Positions 48,623-60,432 of a stretch of DNA of 64,000 bases are shown piece by piece (positions within the stretch are counted from its first letter, which is position 1; each line of letters starts with the position of its first letter). The position numbers and the translations under genes were made by a program. Under the pieces are notes generated by a model that saw only the letters and a program-made list of their open reading frames with translations, did not search any database and was not told the DNA's origin. The stretch spans positions 1-64,000 of the forward strand of contig NJFT01000047.1 in assembly GCA_002221725.1 (NCBI GenBank), written 5' to 3'. The DNA comes from Scedosporium boydii. Taxonomy: Eukaryota; Ascomycota; Sordariomycetes; Microascales; Microascaceae.

Positions 48623-51600
48623 TCAGTGAGACCCGCGTGCCCGCTTCGCTCCCGCACCAATCTCGGAATCACCCCTAGGACGCTTGCTTCCCGGCTGGAA
48701 GTCCGAAGCCCCCGGATTCAATCCACCGCGTCCGTGTCCGCCACGACCGCGTGCATGACCGCCTCCTCGTTCGGCCGCGCCCCCGCTAGCATTTCGCTGT
48801 GGTGGCACGTACGGGCCGCCGCCTCTACCGCCGCGGTGACCGCCTCGTGGAACGGGAAGACCGCTCTGGCCTCTCTGCTGTTGCTGTTGCTGAGGTGGCG
48901 GCTGAGGCAAGGATGAGGGTCGTCCTTGCTGTTGTTGTGGTTGCTGCTGCTGGGGTCTCGCCTGCTGTTGCTGCTGAGGCTTCTGCACCGACCCAGCCTG
49001 GGCAACTCCGGCTACGGCTACGGCTTGCTGTTGTTGCTGGGCCGGTGGTAGTTGAGGTTGCGCCTGAACGCGTTGCTGGGGTGGAGCTTGTGGTAATGTA
49101 GGTGGTCGAGGAAGCGCAAATGGATTTGGTCCACCCGGCCGGTTGGCTGGCGAAGCATCGAATGGACTAGGAAGTACAGGTGTGGATACCTGGCCTTGGG
49201 GTGCAGGGGGTTTGACCATGCTGCCGGGGCCCCTCTGTCCAGCAGCTGAAGAAGGTGTGGATATGTTTACAGCTACCAACAAAGCGTTAGTCTTCATTGT
49301 TTTAGGTCCTGTATGTTTGTTAAAAATCTTGAGCTCACCTGGGCTGGGGCCGGGAGTTCCGGGAACGGGAGATGGCGGGACGCCCGCAGCTGAATTCTGT
49401 CGACCCAATCCGGGCTGAACAGCAGCGGCGGCGGCGGCGGCTGGAGGAGCCGGTTTCGCCTGTAAGGCAATTTCCCACACCTCGCCAACCGGCTTCTGCG
49501 GCGTCTCGGCCGCAGCAGTCTGCACAACACCGAGCTTGGCCTGCGCCGCGCGGAACTTGTTCTCCGTCATGTTAATCTTCACCGTCGACTTCTTCTGCTC
49601 CATCATCTGGCCCTGTTCACGCGCCTGCGCCACCTTGGCTTCGTACTCTCCCTTTAGAGTTTGCTCCAACTCTGTCTTAAGCTTCGAAGACTCCACCTCC
49701 AATCGCTTCTTGATATTGTTCGCGAATATCGACTTCGCAGTAGCATGCGTAGTCAACAGCCTGCGGAGATCAGCGTCTGACAGCTGTGTGAGGTCTCCGG
49801 CCGGGGTGCCCTTTGTCGCGGGCGTTGAGGGGGGCTGCATCGCCGGTGTCGTCGGGGTGGCAGGAACTTGTTGCGTTCCGTCAGCGGCATCCGGAGGGGC
49901 GGGGGGGGCGGGTCCGCCCTCGGCAGCCTTTATGATCCTCTCCTGTTCAAGCTTCAATCGTAGTTCACCCTCAGCCGTCTTCCACTCCGCCTTTTGAGCT
50001 TCAAACTCCGCCTCCTTGGCCTTGAAGCCCTCCTCCATTTCGGCACGCGCTGTTCGGAGTTTATTGTTGAGAGCATCCCTCATCTTGTCACTGCGCTGCT
50101 TAATAGTCTGCTCAATCCTCGATTCGGCCTCCTTAGCCCTCTCCTCGTACTCCGCAACCTTGGCTTCAGCCGCCTGGATCTTCTCTTCGAATGCCCTCCT
50201 CTCTTCAGCAGTCAATTCGCCACCAAGAGCGGCAGGTTGTGCACCTGGTTGACCTTCCACAGCTTCGATACCAGCACGCGCATGTTCAAGGGCCTGATCA
50301 CGCTCGGCAATTGTTGCTTGAAGCTGCGATCGGAGATTCGCCAATTCGGCCTCAGCCTCAGCCTTTTGGCTACTGACAGCCTCGAGTTCTTCCTTAACGA
50401 GGGCAAGTCTCTGCTCGAGCTCTTGAATGATACCATCAGTGGGCTGCTGCTGCTCTCCAACCGCAACTGTCTCGATGGGTGCCTGAGCGTTCGCAGCAGC
50501 CTGCTCCCTGAGCGAGTTGACTGTGTGCTGGAACTCGAGAATCTGCTTCTCAAGCTGGAACTTCTCCTGCTTCGATGCGTCGAGCTCCGTCGTAACGATG
50601 GTGACTTGCTGCTTAGACACGGTGAGCTGCTCGTTCGCGGCATCCAGTTGAGCCTGCAATTCGTTGCCCCGTTGGATAGCCTCGTTCTTCTCGCCCGTAA
50701 GCTTCCGCGACCGGTCTTTAAATTGTTCCACCAACTTCTGACGAGTCGTCTGCCAATTGCCTCGCTCAGTCTCAACAAGCGTCTCGAGCTCGGTGATCTT
50801 TACCTTGAGGGGTTCCTCCGCAGTCTTGAGCGCGTCTCGCTCGCCTTCGAGGGTCGTAACGGTCTCCTTGAGCTGCTCGAGCTCAGCAGCGTCCACACGG
50901 CCGTACTTGGTAAGGATATCCTCCGTCCTCTTCTGCCAACGGTCACGGTCTTCCTGGATCTGCTTCAACTCGTCTTGCAGGAAGGTCTTCTCCGTCTTCA
51001 AAGCCTCAATCTGGGATTCGAGAGGTTGTATCCGGGCCTCGAGCTCGGAGATCTTGGCATTCTTTTCCGTTAGCTGCGCCTTCGCCTGCGCCAATTCGTT
51101 GCGGAGCGTGGCGCTGCTCTCGCGGTAAAGGTTCAACTCGTTGAGTTTGGCCATGAGATCCTGGTGAGAGAGCGAGTTCTTGCCGCTTTCGGCATGAGAC
51201 CTGCGCTCCTGATCCAACTTGAGACGAGCTTCATCGAGCTGCGACTGCGCATACTCGAGCTGTTGCTGTAGCCGCTTGCACTCCTGGAGTCGAGTGTCAT
51301 GCTGAACCTCGAGAATCTCCTTCTCGCGGCGCAGATAGCTGTTGAGCTCGCGGAGACCGTCAATGTCGGGGACGGGTCCGGTGGCGTCTTCGGTTTCGTC
51401 GTAGGTCTGTAGTCGGTTCTGCTGAAGCGCGCTGATTTGCGCCGTGACACCCTCGAGCTGCTGATGAAGAAGGCGGTTCTGAGCGTTGGTGTCCTCTCGG
51501 CGAGCGTTAAGTTCCTGAATTTCTCGTTCGAGCTGTTGTCGGCGCTCCTCCCACGAGGTTTCGTTTTGCGTAAGAGCAACCTTGGCGGACTCGGCGGCAG

Positions 51601-54600
51601 CCTTGAAGGACGCCGCCTCGCTCTTGAGCTGATTGTGCTCGGTCCTGAGAGCCTGGAGCAGCTTGGCTGCCTCAGCATGCTTGACGAGCTCTTGTTCGTA
51701 GTCTTGCTGAGCCTTTGTCGCAATTTCGGCCTGGGCTCGCAAGTCTTGTTGGTGGAACTTGGCGGATTCGGAATACCTCTCAGCGTCGTCCTTGAGTCGC
51801 TTGATCTCGTCCTCTAGAATATGCTTCTCATCCTCGAATCTCCTGGTGACCTCACCCTGCGAGTCGCGGAGTGCAGAGAGTTGGTTGTTGGAGTTAGCCA
51901 GTTCAGATGAGAGTTCTTCAACTCTTTGCTCCAACTCCTTGATCTGAGCATCCTTTTCGCCCAGGATGTTGTCTATCTCTTGTTGGGCTTGCTCCTGAGA
52001 TGCTGTCAGATCGGCAAGCGCCTCTTCATGAGTTTGGCTAAGCTCCCTAAACCTATCAGCTTGGTTCTTCGCATTGTCAAGCTGCGCCTGGGCGAGGTCC
52101 AAGTCTCGCTTAAGATCAGAGACTTGGTCGGCAAGGTTCTGAAGCTCCTGCTCACGCTCCTCTTCGGTGGTATCGGGCTCGACAGGCATGCCGGGACGAG
52201 GGGTGGGTCGCGGCTGTAGACGCCCGACGCGTTCCTCTGCGTTCCGGAGGTTGACGGTAAGCTCATCGGTGCGTGCTTGGAGATGATCTCGAGCAGTTGT
52301 TGCACGAACGAGCTCCTCACGGACTTGGCTAAGGCTGGCGGTAAGCTCATCGATACGTTTCTGCGACTGTTGCGAATCGAACTCCTTCCGAAGCTGCAAC
52401 TTCTTTCCTTCCTCGATTTCGGTATTAAGTTTACGCTTCGTCTCGCCGAGTTCTGATTCGAGAGAGTCGATCCTGGCCTGGGACTTGCGCCTAGCCTCGG
52501 ATTCTGCGATATCACGCTCATTCATCAACGATTGCTGCGAAGCAAGAAGGCTGCTGAGGCGCTCCTTCTCCTCCATCAACGTCTCGTGATTCTTGCCGAG
52601 GCGATCTTGAATATCCTTCCACAGCTTCTTCTCCGCCTTCAAGTTAGCTGCTTCGTTGCGAGTTGACTCGAGGAGCTCCCGGGTCTCCACGAGCTCTTCG
52701 GCGACTTGTTGGGTACGGATATCCTGTTTCGCCGTGGTCTCTGACAGCGACTGATTGCGCTTCTGCAGTTCGGCCTGCTCACCCTGGAGCGCAACGAAAT
52801 TGGCGTGGAGCATGTCGTATCGCTCGGACGCAAGGGTGAGCTGGCTGGACAATTTGACGACCTCACCCTGGAGTGAAGTCTTCTCGTTTGAAAGCCGGTC
52901 AGCCTGCTCACGCATCGTCTGGCGGACCATGTTCTGTTCATTTCGGTAGTTGTCGAAGGTTGCTTCGAGCTGGCGTAGGGCGGCGGCTGATACAGTCTCC
53001 TGGTCGTCGGCACCGGTCTCGATGCTAGCGAGCGGTGGTCGTTGGCCATCTTCGACCGGACTTCCGAGTACCGACGCCAACTCTCCCGCGCTGGCCTTTT
53101 GTTGGAGGAGGCGGCGGAACATGTCCCTCTCGGCCTTGTAAGATTCCATAGTAGTCTTAAGAGACTGCGCCTCTTCGTTAAGGTTCACCAAATCTTGCTC
53201 AAGGCGCTGAACTGCCTTATGGTCCTCAGCAGCCTTGTGTTTGGCCGCAAGGGCCTCCTCACTCTCCATCTGTTCCGCCAATTCCCGAGTAACCCGGAGC
53301 AGTTCTTGGTTCTTCTCTTGCAACTCCTTAATGTCCTTGAAGACGACAAACTTGTGCGTGATGAACTGGTGTGTATCTGACATATCCGCCAGGGCGTCTT
53401 CGGTGATTTCGCCTTTTGAAAGTTGCTCGAGGCGATACTTCTCCTCATCGGTCAATTCGTTGAGACCCTTTTCACGCGCATGCATGTTGAACACGAGCAT
53501 CTGGATCTGCATGCTGAGATCCCGCAGTTGTGTGCGAAGAATCTTAGCCTCTGTCTGTGCAGTGGAGAGAGCACCCTCCGCTTTCCTCGCAGCACGCTTG
53601 GCAACATCGCGCTCTTCGTGGCTTTGCTCGGACAAGTGTGACATCTGGTTAAGCTCGACCCGGAGAGATTCGTTTTCGGATTGAAGCTCGTTGATTTGGG
53701 GTGCCTTGGCCTCGAGGGCGGCAAGGACCTGGTCCAGTTCGTCCGAGAGCTGCTGGTTGCGTCTCTTCTCGCCTGCGAGTTGACCCTTGAGCTTAAAGAG
53801 TTCATCGAGAGCCTGGGTAGCCGTGATTGTCGTCTTGCTACGAATCGAACCAGGCGTGGTAAAAGGTGAGAAGGCGCGGCCGAGAACGGAGCCGTTGGCA
53901 CGAGGGGTCTGAGGAGCTGATGGTGACGCTGGCGCAGGAGGCTCATGTTGGGCACGAGCCTGGAGTTCATCGACTTCACCTTCGAGTTGCTGGATGCGCT
54001 CTTCGAGTTCGGTAACGGTCTGGCGTTCGCGTTCCAAATCGAGGCGGACTCGGCGGATCTCGTTCTCATAGTTGTCGCGAACCCTTTCCTTCTCCAACTC
54101 CATTTCCTGTACGCGGTCCTGGTGTTTCCTGGTAAGTTGATCAGACATCTCAACAAGGCGCCTTTGATTCTCAAGTTCCTTCTTGTAGCTCTCTTCCGTC
54201 CGGGCAAAGGCCTCCTGTTGCTGCTGAACCTTGACCAGCGCCTCGTCAGCCTTGGACTGAGCTGCGTCGAGCCTCTGACGGAGTTGCTGTTCGCCACGCC
54301 TGAGGGACTCGATGTCTGCCTTAGCCTCATCGTTCTGACGCTGAAGCTCAGCAATTCGAGCACCCTTCTCCTTTCGGTACTTGAGGGCTTCGTTAGTCTT
54401 GGTCTTCAGCTCGTTCTCGAACCACTCGCCACTACGACGGGCAAGATCCAGCTGCTGTTGCAAAGATTCGGCTCGGTACTTGGCGCTGTTAGAAGCGGCT
54501 TGCGCAGCCTGGACGCTCTGCTGCAGAGTTGTGATTTCCTTATTGAGTTGAACGTTCTTCTGGTGTTGCTTTGAGAGCTCTTCGGAGAGTTGATCGTCTC

Positions 54601-55125
54601 GGGCGTTTCGCGACTCGAGGAGGGCCATATTCGTCCGGTTCGATGCCTGGAGAGATTCGATCTGGTCTTTGAGAGTACTAATTTCGGAATCGTATTCGGT
54701 GGACCGAGACTTGAGTGATTGCAACTCGTTTTGAAGAGTTTGTCGTGTCGACTCTGCATCAAAGAAACACAGTTTAGTACGAATTTCCCATTGCTTAAGC
54801 GCAGAAATCAGCGGGCTTGAGAGTTCAGGAACGATGAGCAAAACATACCTTCATCCTTTAGCTTCTGTCGAAGCTCCTCTACCTCCTTCAGGGCCTTGTC
54901 GGCCGTCGCCTTAAACGTCTGACATCTCGCCTCGGACCCAACAACGGCATTCTCGAGCTCAATATCAACGCGCAGCTTCTCGGAGTATAGGGTATCAAAT
55001 TCGTGGGCCTTGGCCTCGACGGCTTTGAACAGGCTGGCGAGGTTCGGGTCGGCGGCTAACGAGGTGAGGCCATCCTGCTCGAGGCCGAGATGGCCGGCAA
55101 TGTAGCCTAAGTCGGCCACCGCCAT
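48623..55125 (-). CDS. MLP1: Nuclear basket protein Mlp1/Tpr homologue
   Basis: Three exons: 55125-54849, 54753-49339 and 49272-48623, giving 2113 aa (start MAVADLGYIAGHLGLEQDG). Almost the whole of residues 30-1700 is heptad-patterned coiled coil rich in Glu, Gln, Lys, Arg and Leu. This fits Tpr/Mlp, the long rods that form the nuclear basket of the pore and act in mRNA quality control and chromatin tethering. The C-terminal part is Pro/Gln-rich with poly-Gln runs and ends in RGG-type repeats (RGGHRGGRGGG; RGRGGHGRGG) and a basic KRPRGDSE nuclear-localisation-like stretch. The first intron (95 bp, GTATGT/CAG) follows LKDE. The second, 49338-49273 (66 bp, GTGAGC/TAG with a CTAAC branch), is in frame and free of stops, so retention would add 22 residues. 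Long frames on the opposite strand are shadows of the coiled-coil codon bias. Confidence 0.92.
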
Positions 55126-56238
55126 GATGATTTAAATTTGCGTAGCTGTATTATTGCATCAGAGTCACGGGGTGCGATATTTTGACGCAATGGTAGATAA
55201 ATTTCCGCCGTAAACGAAGCCGAGTGATTGCGGGAGGAGGGCGTCAACGGTGTGGAGGGATCGCGACGAGGAAAACAGGTAAGAAAAAAAAGAACAGGAG
55301 AAAAACAAGAGGGGAAAAAGATTAACACAGAGAACTGCCCTCTCTGACTTCCTCCTGGAACAGAAAAAGTGTGAAACAGGGAGGGGGGGCAGGATTTGCT
55401 GGAGTAAAGATCACGACCCAGCTGCTTCTGATGTTTGTCCTGCATAACAAATCTCTGCTGTTTGCAGAGGTCGCGAGGCTGCCTTTGACCTGGATGCAAC
55501 AGTCTGGACGAGGGACCCACCAGAGCAACGAGGTTGCTGGTGGATTTAGCCAATCAGAAGCACGGTCAAGCTCAACCACAAATTACGTAAGTAGAAGCAT
55601 GAACCAATTTTGGTCATGTGACTCATATATAGGCTGGGAAGGTGCAACCAACATCCGCTCATGCCAGTCCATTCCATTCCGGCAACCAGTGCTTTGAGTG
55701 TATTGAACGACATTCCTCTCATCCCATTGTCGTGTCCATCGACCGACGCCTTAGTTGTACATGCGGGACTACGCGACTGCGATATTTAAGAACGTTTTGA
55801 ATGCCTTATAAATAGTGTAGCCAATCTTCAATTCTATTCGATGAAGCCGTTCAGAAAACGAAATATCCTCAGGCCAGGCGATGAGCTCGCTCAGCAGTAG
55901 CTGTGAGAGGCCAGGTGTGAGAGAACTAAGAAACTCAATCTCGCTCAATCGCTTGGTATTATTATACGTTATACACATTGGACATCAAATTTTTGCCAGG
56001 GACATTAACCTCAGTCAGCACCTTGCCCTCACCCAGATCTCCATGCACTCCCGCTCCCAATCTAATAATCTAAACACACTCGGGTCATGAATCGCGGCTT
56101 CGCTTCAAGACCATCTTCGCCCTCCCCTATCACCTCCTCCGCAGAGAATCGATACTCATCGTAATGCAAGAACAGGTATATACAAGAACGCAAGAACGCA
56201 CAGCTTTTAATGCATTTCACTCAACCACACTCGGGGTG
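55126..56238. other. Promoter of the MLP1-like gene and 3' region of the cysteine-module gene
   Basis: No gene is supported; the frames at 55107-55553 (minus) and 55371-55697 (plus) show no domain. A poly-G-rich patch lies at about 55380-55390. Confidence 0.4.
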
Positions 56239-58407
56239 CTACCTCGTCTGATGGTACTGCGTAGGGAGCTCCTGATACCCAGGAACAGGTCCCGCTTGCC
56301 AAGAAGTTGGAAGCTCCACCGGCGCAGCCTGCTGAGGAGCATAATATCCCGCCTGCGGAGATTGCGGCGACGGCTGTCCCGCGTAGGACGGATAAGGCGA
56401 AGCCTGCGGAGAAGGATAGCCATATCCTTGAGGATAAGTTTGCATAGGAATTGCCTGACCGTACGCCTGGCCATGATACTCCTGAGGGGGCATTATCGGA
56501 TTCCCCTGAAGCTCAGGTTGCATGGGTTGTGGCGGCGGCGTCCCCATGTAACTCTTTCCTCCGTGTAGTTCGGGAATCTGCGGCGCGTTCGTAGGATCGT
56601 ATACCGGCGTGGGTTTGTGGGCGCTCGTGTGAGAAATGGCGGTGTTCGCGATGCTCGGGTGGGGGCTTGGGGGGGGAATGGGTCCGGTGATGGGCGTACC
56701 GGCAAGCTCGGGCTTGTCGTTTGGGGGAGGTGGCTGGTAGGCGGCGGCGGCGGCTCCAGCAGCTGTTTCCTTGTTGGCTCTCTTCCTACGGAGGAAGAAG
56801 AAGACTCCTGCGCCAATGATAGCGAGAGCGCCAATTCCACCGACGACTCCACCCGCAATGGCACCTGTGCTCACTCCACCGCTGCTCGTGTTGTCACCAG
56901 AATCACTACCATCGGGGTTGGTTGAGTTGCCACCAGAATTCGAGCCACCTGTCTGCCGGGGAGTGCCGTTGGTGGTTTGGGCAACTATTTTGCGTTCCGC
57001 GTTAGCTGGTTGGCCGTCAATCAAGAAGAGAAGAGCGGGGATGACAAACTTGACTCGGTCACGCCAGTGGGGGTTACTTCGGCCCTGGCAGCGCTGCAGT
57101 AGTACTCGAATACGGATACAGCAGAGAGGACATCGTCCCTCGCGGTCGAGTCGCAATAGTAGCGGACGGAGGAGGACATCATGCTCGTGGCCTTGCTCGA
57201 CATGCCAACCTTAAGGCAAGCGCATGAGGCGAAGGCCTTGGGCCCCGGAGGACAAAACTCCGAGGAATGCTAGGCATCGCAGTCAGCATTCAAATACTCT
57301 TTCCCCGGGCATCAGGAGGGGGCTTGTGACTTACAACACTGAGAGCAGCGTCAACTCCGGATTGAGCGCATGGAGCAAGAGACTTGTACTCGGGCAGAGC
57401 AGAAATGAAGTAGGTCACTACGCGATTTGCTTAGCCTACAAAATCAAGATGGAATAATAAGAATCCCGGGGCCGGGATAAAACATACTGTCTCCGGGTGG
57501 GTTTGACGGCTGGGGGAACGCCGTCGTACCGGCAGTCATAGCACAGTATGCGGCCAAGAACTGCTGGCCGGAGGTGATGTCTTCGTTATTGGAGCACGAA
57601 TACTTGACGGAGGCGTTAATCGTCTGGCTGGCTCGGAGTGAATTTTGGTTCTTGCCGCAGATGCAGGGTGCGAGCAGGCTGGCAGGCTCGGGGCAGAGAT
57701 CGTAAGTCTAAACATCACAGGTGAGAAAGACGCATAGCAGAAAGTTGTTCCATCGCAAACGAGGCACATACCATCGTCCTATCATCGCTCAGATGTTAGC
57801 ATTCTTGGTCATGAGCTGCCGAAACAGGCTACGAGGTCAACTTACTGCATGGCAACAGATACGCCATATTGGGCGCAAGGAGCCAGATTATAGAACTCGG
57901 GGTAATCGGTGGGATACTCTTCCACGAGGTTTGCCGTCGGTGTAGCGAAAGTAAAAGAGCTATCTTGATTGCAATACTGGCTGAGCACGACGGAGGCACT
58001 GGCGTGGTCGTCGGTGGCCGTTTCGCCGCATGACCAACTTAGGGATGACGACATGATTCCTAGAACATTGTCCATTTTCCCGGCCTTTGAGCACACGCAT
58101 GACTGAAGATCGGCGGCTTCCGTGCCGCAGGAGGAGTAGGTTTGGGCTTGAACAGCGACGGAGACGCCATATTTCGCACAGGGTGCCTAGGTCCAGTTAA
58201 CGTCAGGTCGCAGCGAGGATTTCGGAGAGAGATGAAGTGGCACTTCGTGCGCTCGAGAGATCGATCTCATGGGACGAAGCATTCCAGGCGGACAAACGGC
58301 GTAAAACGTACAAGTAAGGTGAAGATGGTGAGATCTGTGACATAGACGACTTCGGCGACGGCGACGGCGATCGCCTGACTGAGGAGGAACAATCGCGTAG
58401 GCTTCAT
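56239..58407 (-). CDS. Secreted single-pass protein with three tandem six-cysteine modules
   Basis: Seven exons: 58407-58312, 58186-57846, 57778-57772, 57707-57488, 57429-57335, 57269-57050 and 56984-56239. The spliced frame is 1725 bp, 574 aa. The start MKPTRLFLLSQAIAVAVAE looks like a signal peptide. Three modules follow, each with six Cys in the order APC, then C, then CxC (CVC, CIC or CAC), then C, then C. They begin APCAKYGVSVAVQ, APCAQYGVSVAMQ and APCAQSGVDAALS. A 7-nt microexon (57778-57772) joins modules 2's halves as MQTMTYDLC, parallel to VQAQTYSSC in module 1. After a Gly/Ser/Asn/Thr-rich linker comes a membrane helix (AIAGGVVGGIGALAIIGAGV, about 375-395), RRKRA, and a cytosolic Pro/Tyr/Gln-rich tail. 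The architecture suggests a cell-surface receptor or wall sensor, but the modules differ from the eight-Cys CFEM pattern and no function is assigned. Confidence 0.82.
57772..57778 (-). other. 7-nt microexon of the cysteine-module gene
   Basis: GACGATG is flanked by GATAG upstream and GTATGT downstream on the minus strand. Including it keeps the frame (348 nt to this point) and gives a module 2 sequence collinear with module 1; skipping it breaks the frame. Confidence 0.75.
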
Positions 58408-60432
58408 GGTAGGCAACTACGCCGAGCGCAACAGGGGAATGACTGGATATCAAAACAGAGATTGGAAAAAAGTATATCAACACAAAACACACAACATACA
58501 CAAGAAGCGAAAGTGAGCAGCGTGCTAAACGGATGCGAGTTGGACGACACCCAGCGCGATCCCTCGTCTTTGGAAAAGTGAAGGGATCGATATTCCAGGG
58601 AAAGATTCGCACAGGAGGACTTCGAGTAAGAATCTTGTTCGAAAATGGGGATGAAGGGCAGTCAGACATGCACTCATGCCGCCCATCCTCGCCCTCCCTG
58701 CTTCACACTAAACTTCATGGGGGTTGGGGTATCCCCCTCCTGCCTACTAGGCAAGTGTCACTCTTCATCCTTGTATCCGTTCGTATCGTGAAGCATTCCT
58801 CTTTGAGTCGGCGCCGACACGCACACACTCACACACTGCTTTTCCCAGATTTTTCCCCTGCAGAGGCCGCAGATGTCGACGAAAAAGTTGATTCGCCCAT
58901 CACGGTGTCTGCCAAGGGTACCTGCAGATACATTATGGTAGGAAAGGGGCGCTAAATGCAGCGATCCCTGCGAGCTGAAATGATGAGCCAGTGTTTGTGG
59001 TTTAGTCTGCCACAGTGCATTTCAAGAGCCGCCCAGTTGATTGAGGCGTGAATGGCACCAGGAAAGAGACCAGGAAAGAGAGGGAAAAACTTGGCTGGAG
59101 ATGTCTTGGCAGATCGGTTCTCATCTTAGTGCACTGCACTAGGCTGTACGCCGGGAAAGACGGTGTAAGCACGAATACTTGGCGCGAAAACCAAGTGAGG
59201 GCAGGCAAAGATATTTCGATTAATCCACGCGAGATAGTTGAGTCTACGAAGGAGAGCAGTGGAGAGGCGAGGAAGTCCTCGGAGGCATGTGCGAGGTCGA
59301 AGACGAGATGATGAGTCGCGGAATTCAACCCAGAATCCAGGGAAGGAAGGCGCTCTTCCGAACTCTGAATTTCCCACGGTGGGGGCGGGGCTGTAGGACA
59401 AAGTAAAACACTAGTTGTCGTAGTACCTACGCTAGTGTACAAAAAGTGTAGCATACTTCGTACTAGTACAAAGTCCTTCTGTAGTGTAGCATCGCACCCC
59501 ATTCATAGGGCAGAATCTTCCATGTCGTCTTGTGATGGTCCTGGACTCCTGGTCCGATGTTTGAGATGCCGAAATTTCGATTTCCAGCCATCTGGAAAAG
59601 AGAAACGGAAAAGAAAAATCTACAAGTTGAAGCTGATTCCGCGCAAAATATGGGCTGTCCTGCCGTCATCGCTGCCATCGCCTTGATACAGTTCCACGAT
59701 GTCACACAATCCGTCTATGCTAAACCAGGACAATGCTCCTCCGAGTCTGTCGTGTTTAAGCTTACTAGGAGTGGAGAGAAAGGGGCGGGCAAACCTCAAA
59801 AGTCGAAAAAGTCGAGATGGAGGGTGGACTGTTCTGGATCCGAACCATTCTAGCGCGTCTTCTCCGGCTCTGCGTTTTGCTGCAGGGGTTCATTTAAGGA
59901 GGCACCAACCAGGCACCAAATCGTCAGTGGCTTGTTCTAGACTCCAAGTGGCTTAGAAAGATGGCAAGACGCAAAGTGGTCAGTCACACGCTCTCCCCTC
60001 GCTCAGAGACCCATCTTGTATATTTACCTCCCCCCCCCCCCCCCCCCCCCCAAAGGTGAGGGGACTGGGTAAAGAGAGCCTCCAGAATTCTTCTTTGCAA
60101 CGAGAGTGGTACTCACTATCACAACACCAGTGGAGGCATGTTGCAGGCCATCGAGGATCGCGAGATTCTATGAGGGAGAGACCGCGACGAGGAAATGGAA
60201 TATCGATAGTTTTGGATTGACAAGAGCGTGGAAGCACCCATGAGTCGAGGCTTTACAGATGAACTCAAGTGAGGAAAAAGAAGGTGAATTTAAACCTAAC
60301 GCCTTAAAGCAAAGAGTGTCTTTGTCGCATGAGCGGCAGTCGACTCGATTCCAGACGCCATCCAACCTCAACCAACTCTGTCCGTCCTGTCCTGACCGCA
60401 ATATATCTCACCCAACTTTGTCGCCCTCAAAT
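58408..60432. other. Intergenic region, no supported gene
   Basis: Its left end is the promoter of the cysteine-module gene. A TACTTCGTA copy lies at 59454-59462 within a short A/T/GTAC-rich patch. A 22-base C run lies at 60030-60051. A minus-strand frame at 59002-59502 (166 aa, ATG start) has no recognisable domain and is not called. Confidence 0.4.
60030..60051. repeat. Homopolymer of 22 C
   Basis: An uninterrupted C run on the plus strand. The G-rich complement could form a quadruplex. Its exact length may also be affected by sequencing error. Confidence 0.95.

Noticed and set aside
49994..51073. 359-codon Leu-rich plus-strand frame, and similar ones at 53945-54574
   Set aside because: These are antisense shadows of the coiled-coil MLP1 homologue; Glu/Gln/Lys codons read as Leu/Phe/Ser on the opposite strand.
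59002..59502. 166-codon minus-strand frame with an ATG start
   Set aside because: No recognisable domain, low-complexity Ser/Leu/Thr composition and no splice context; could be revisited with RNA-seq.
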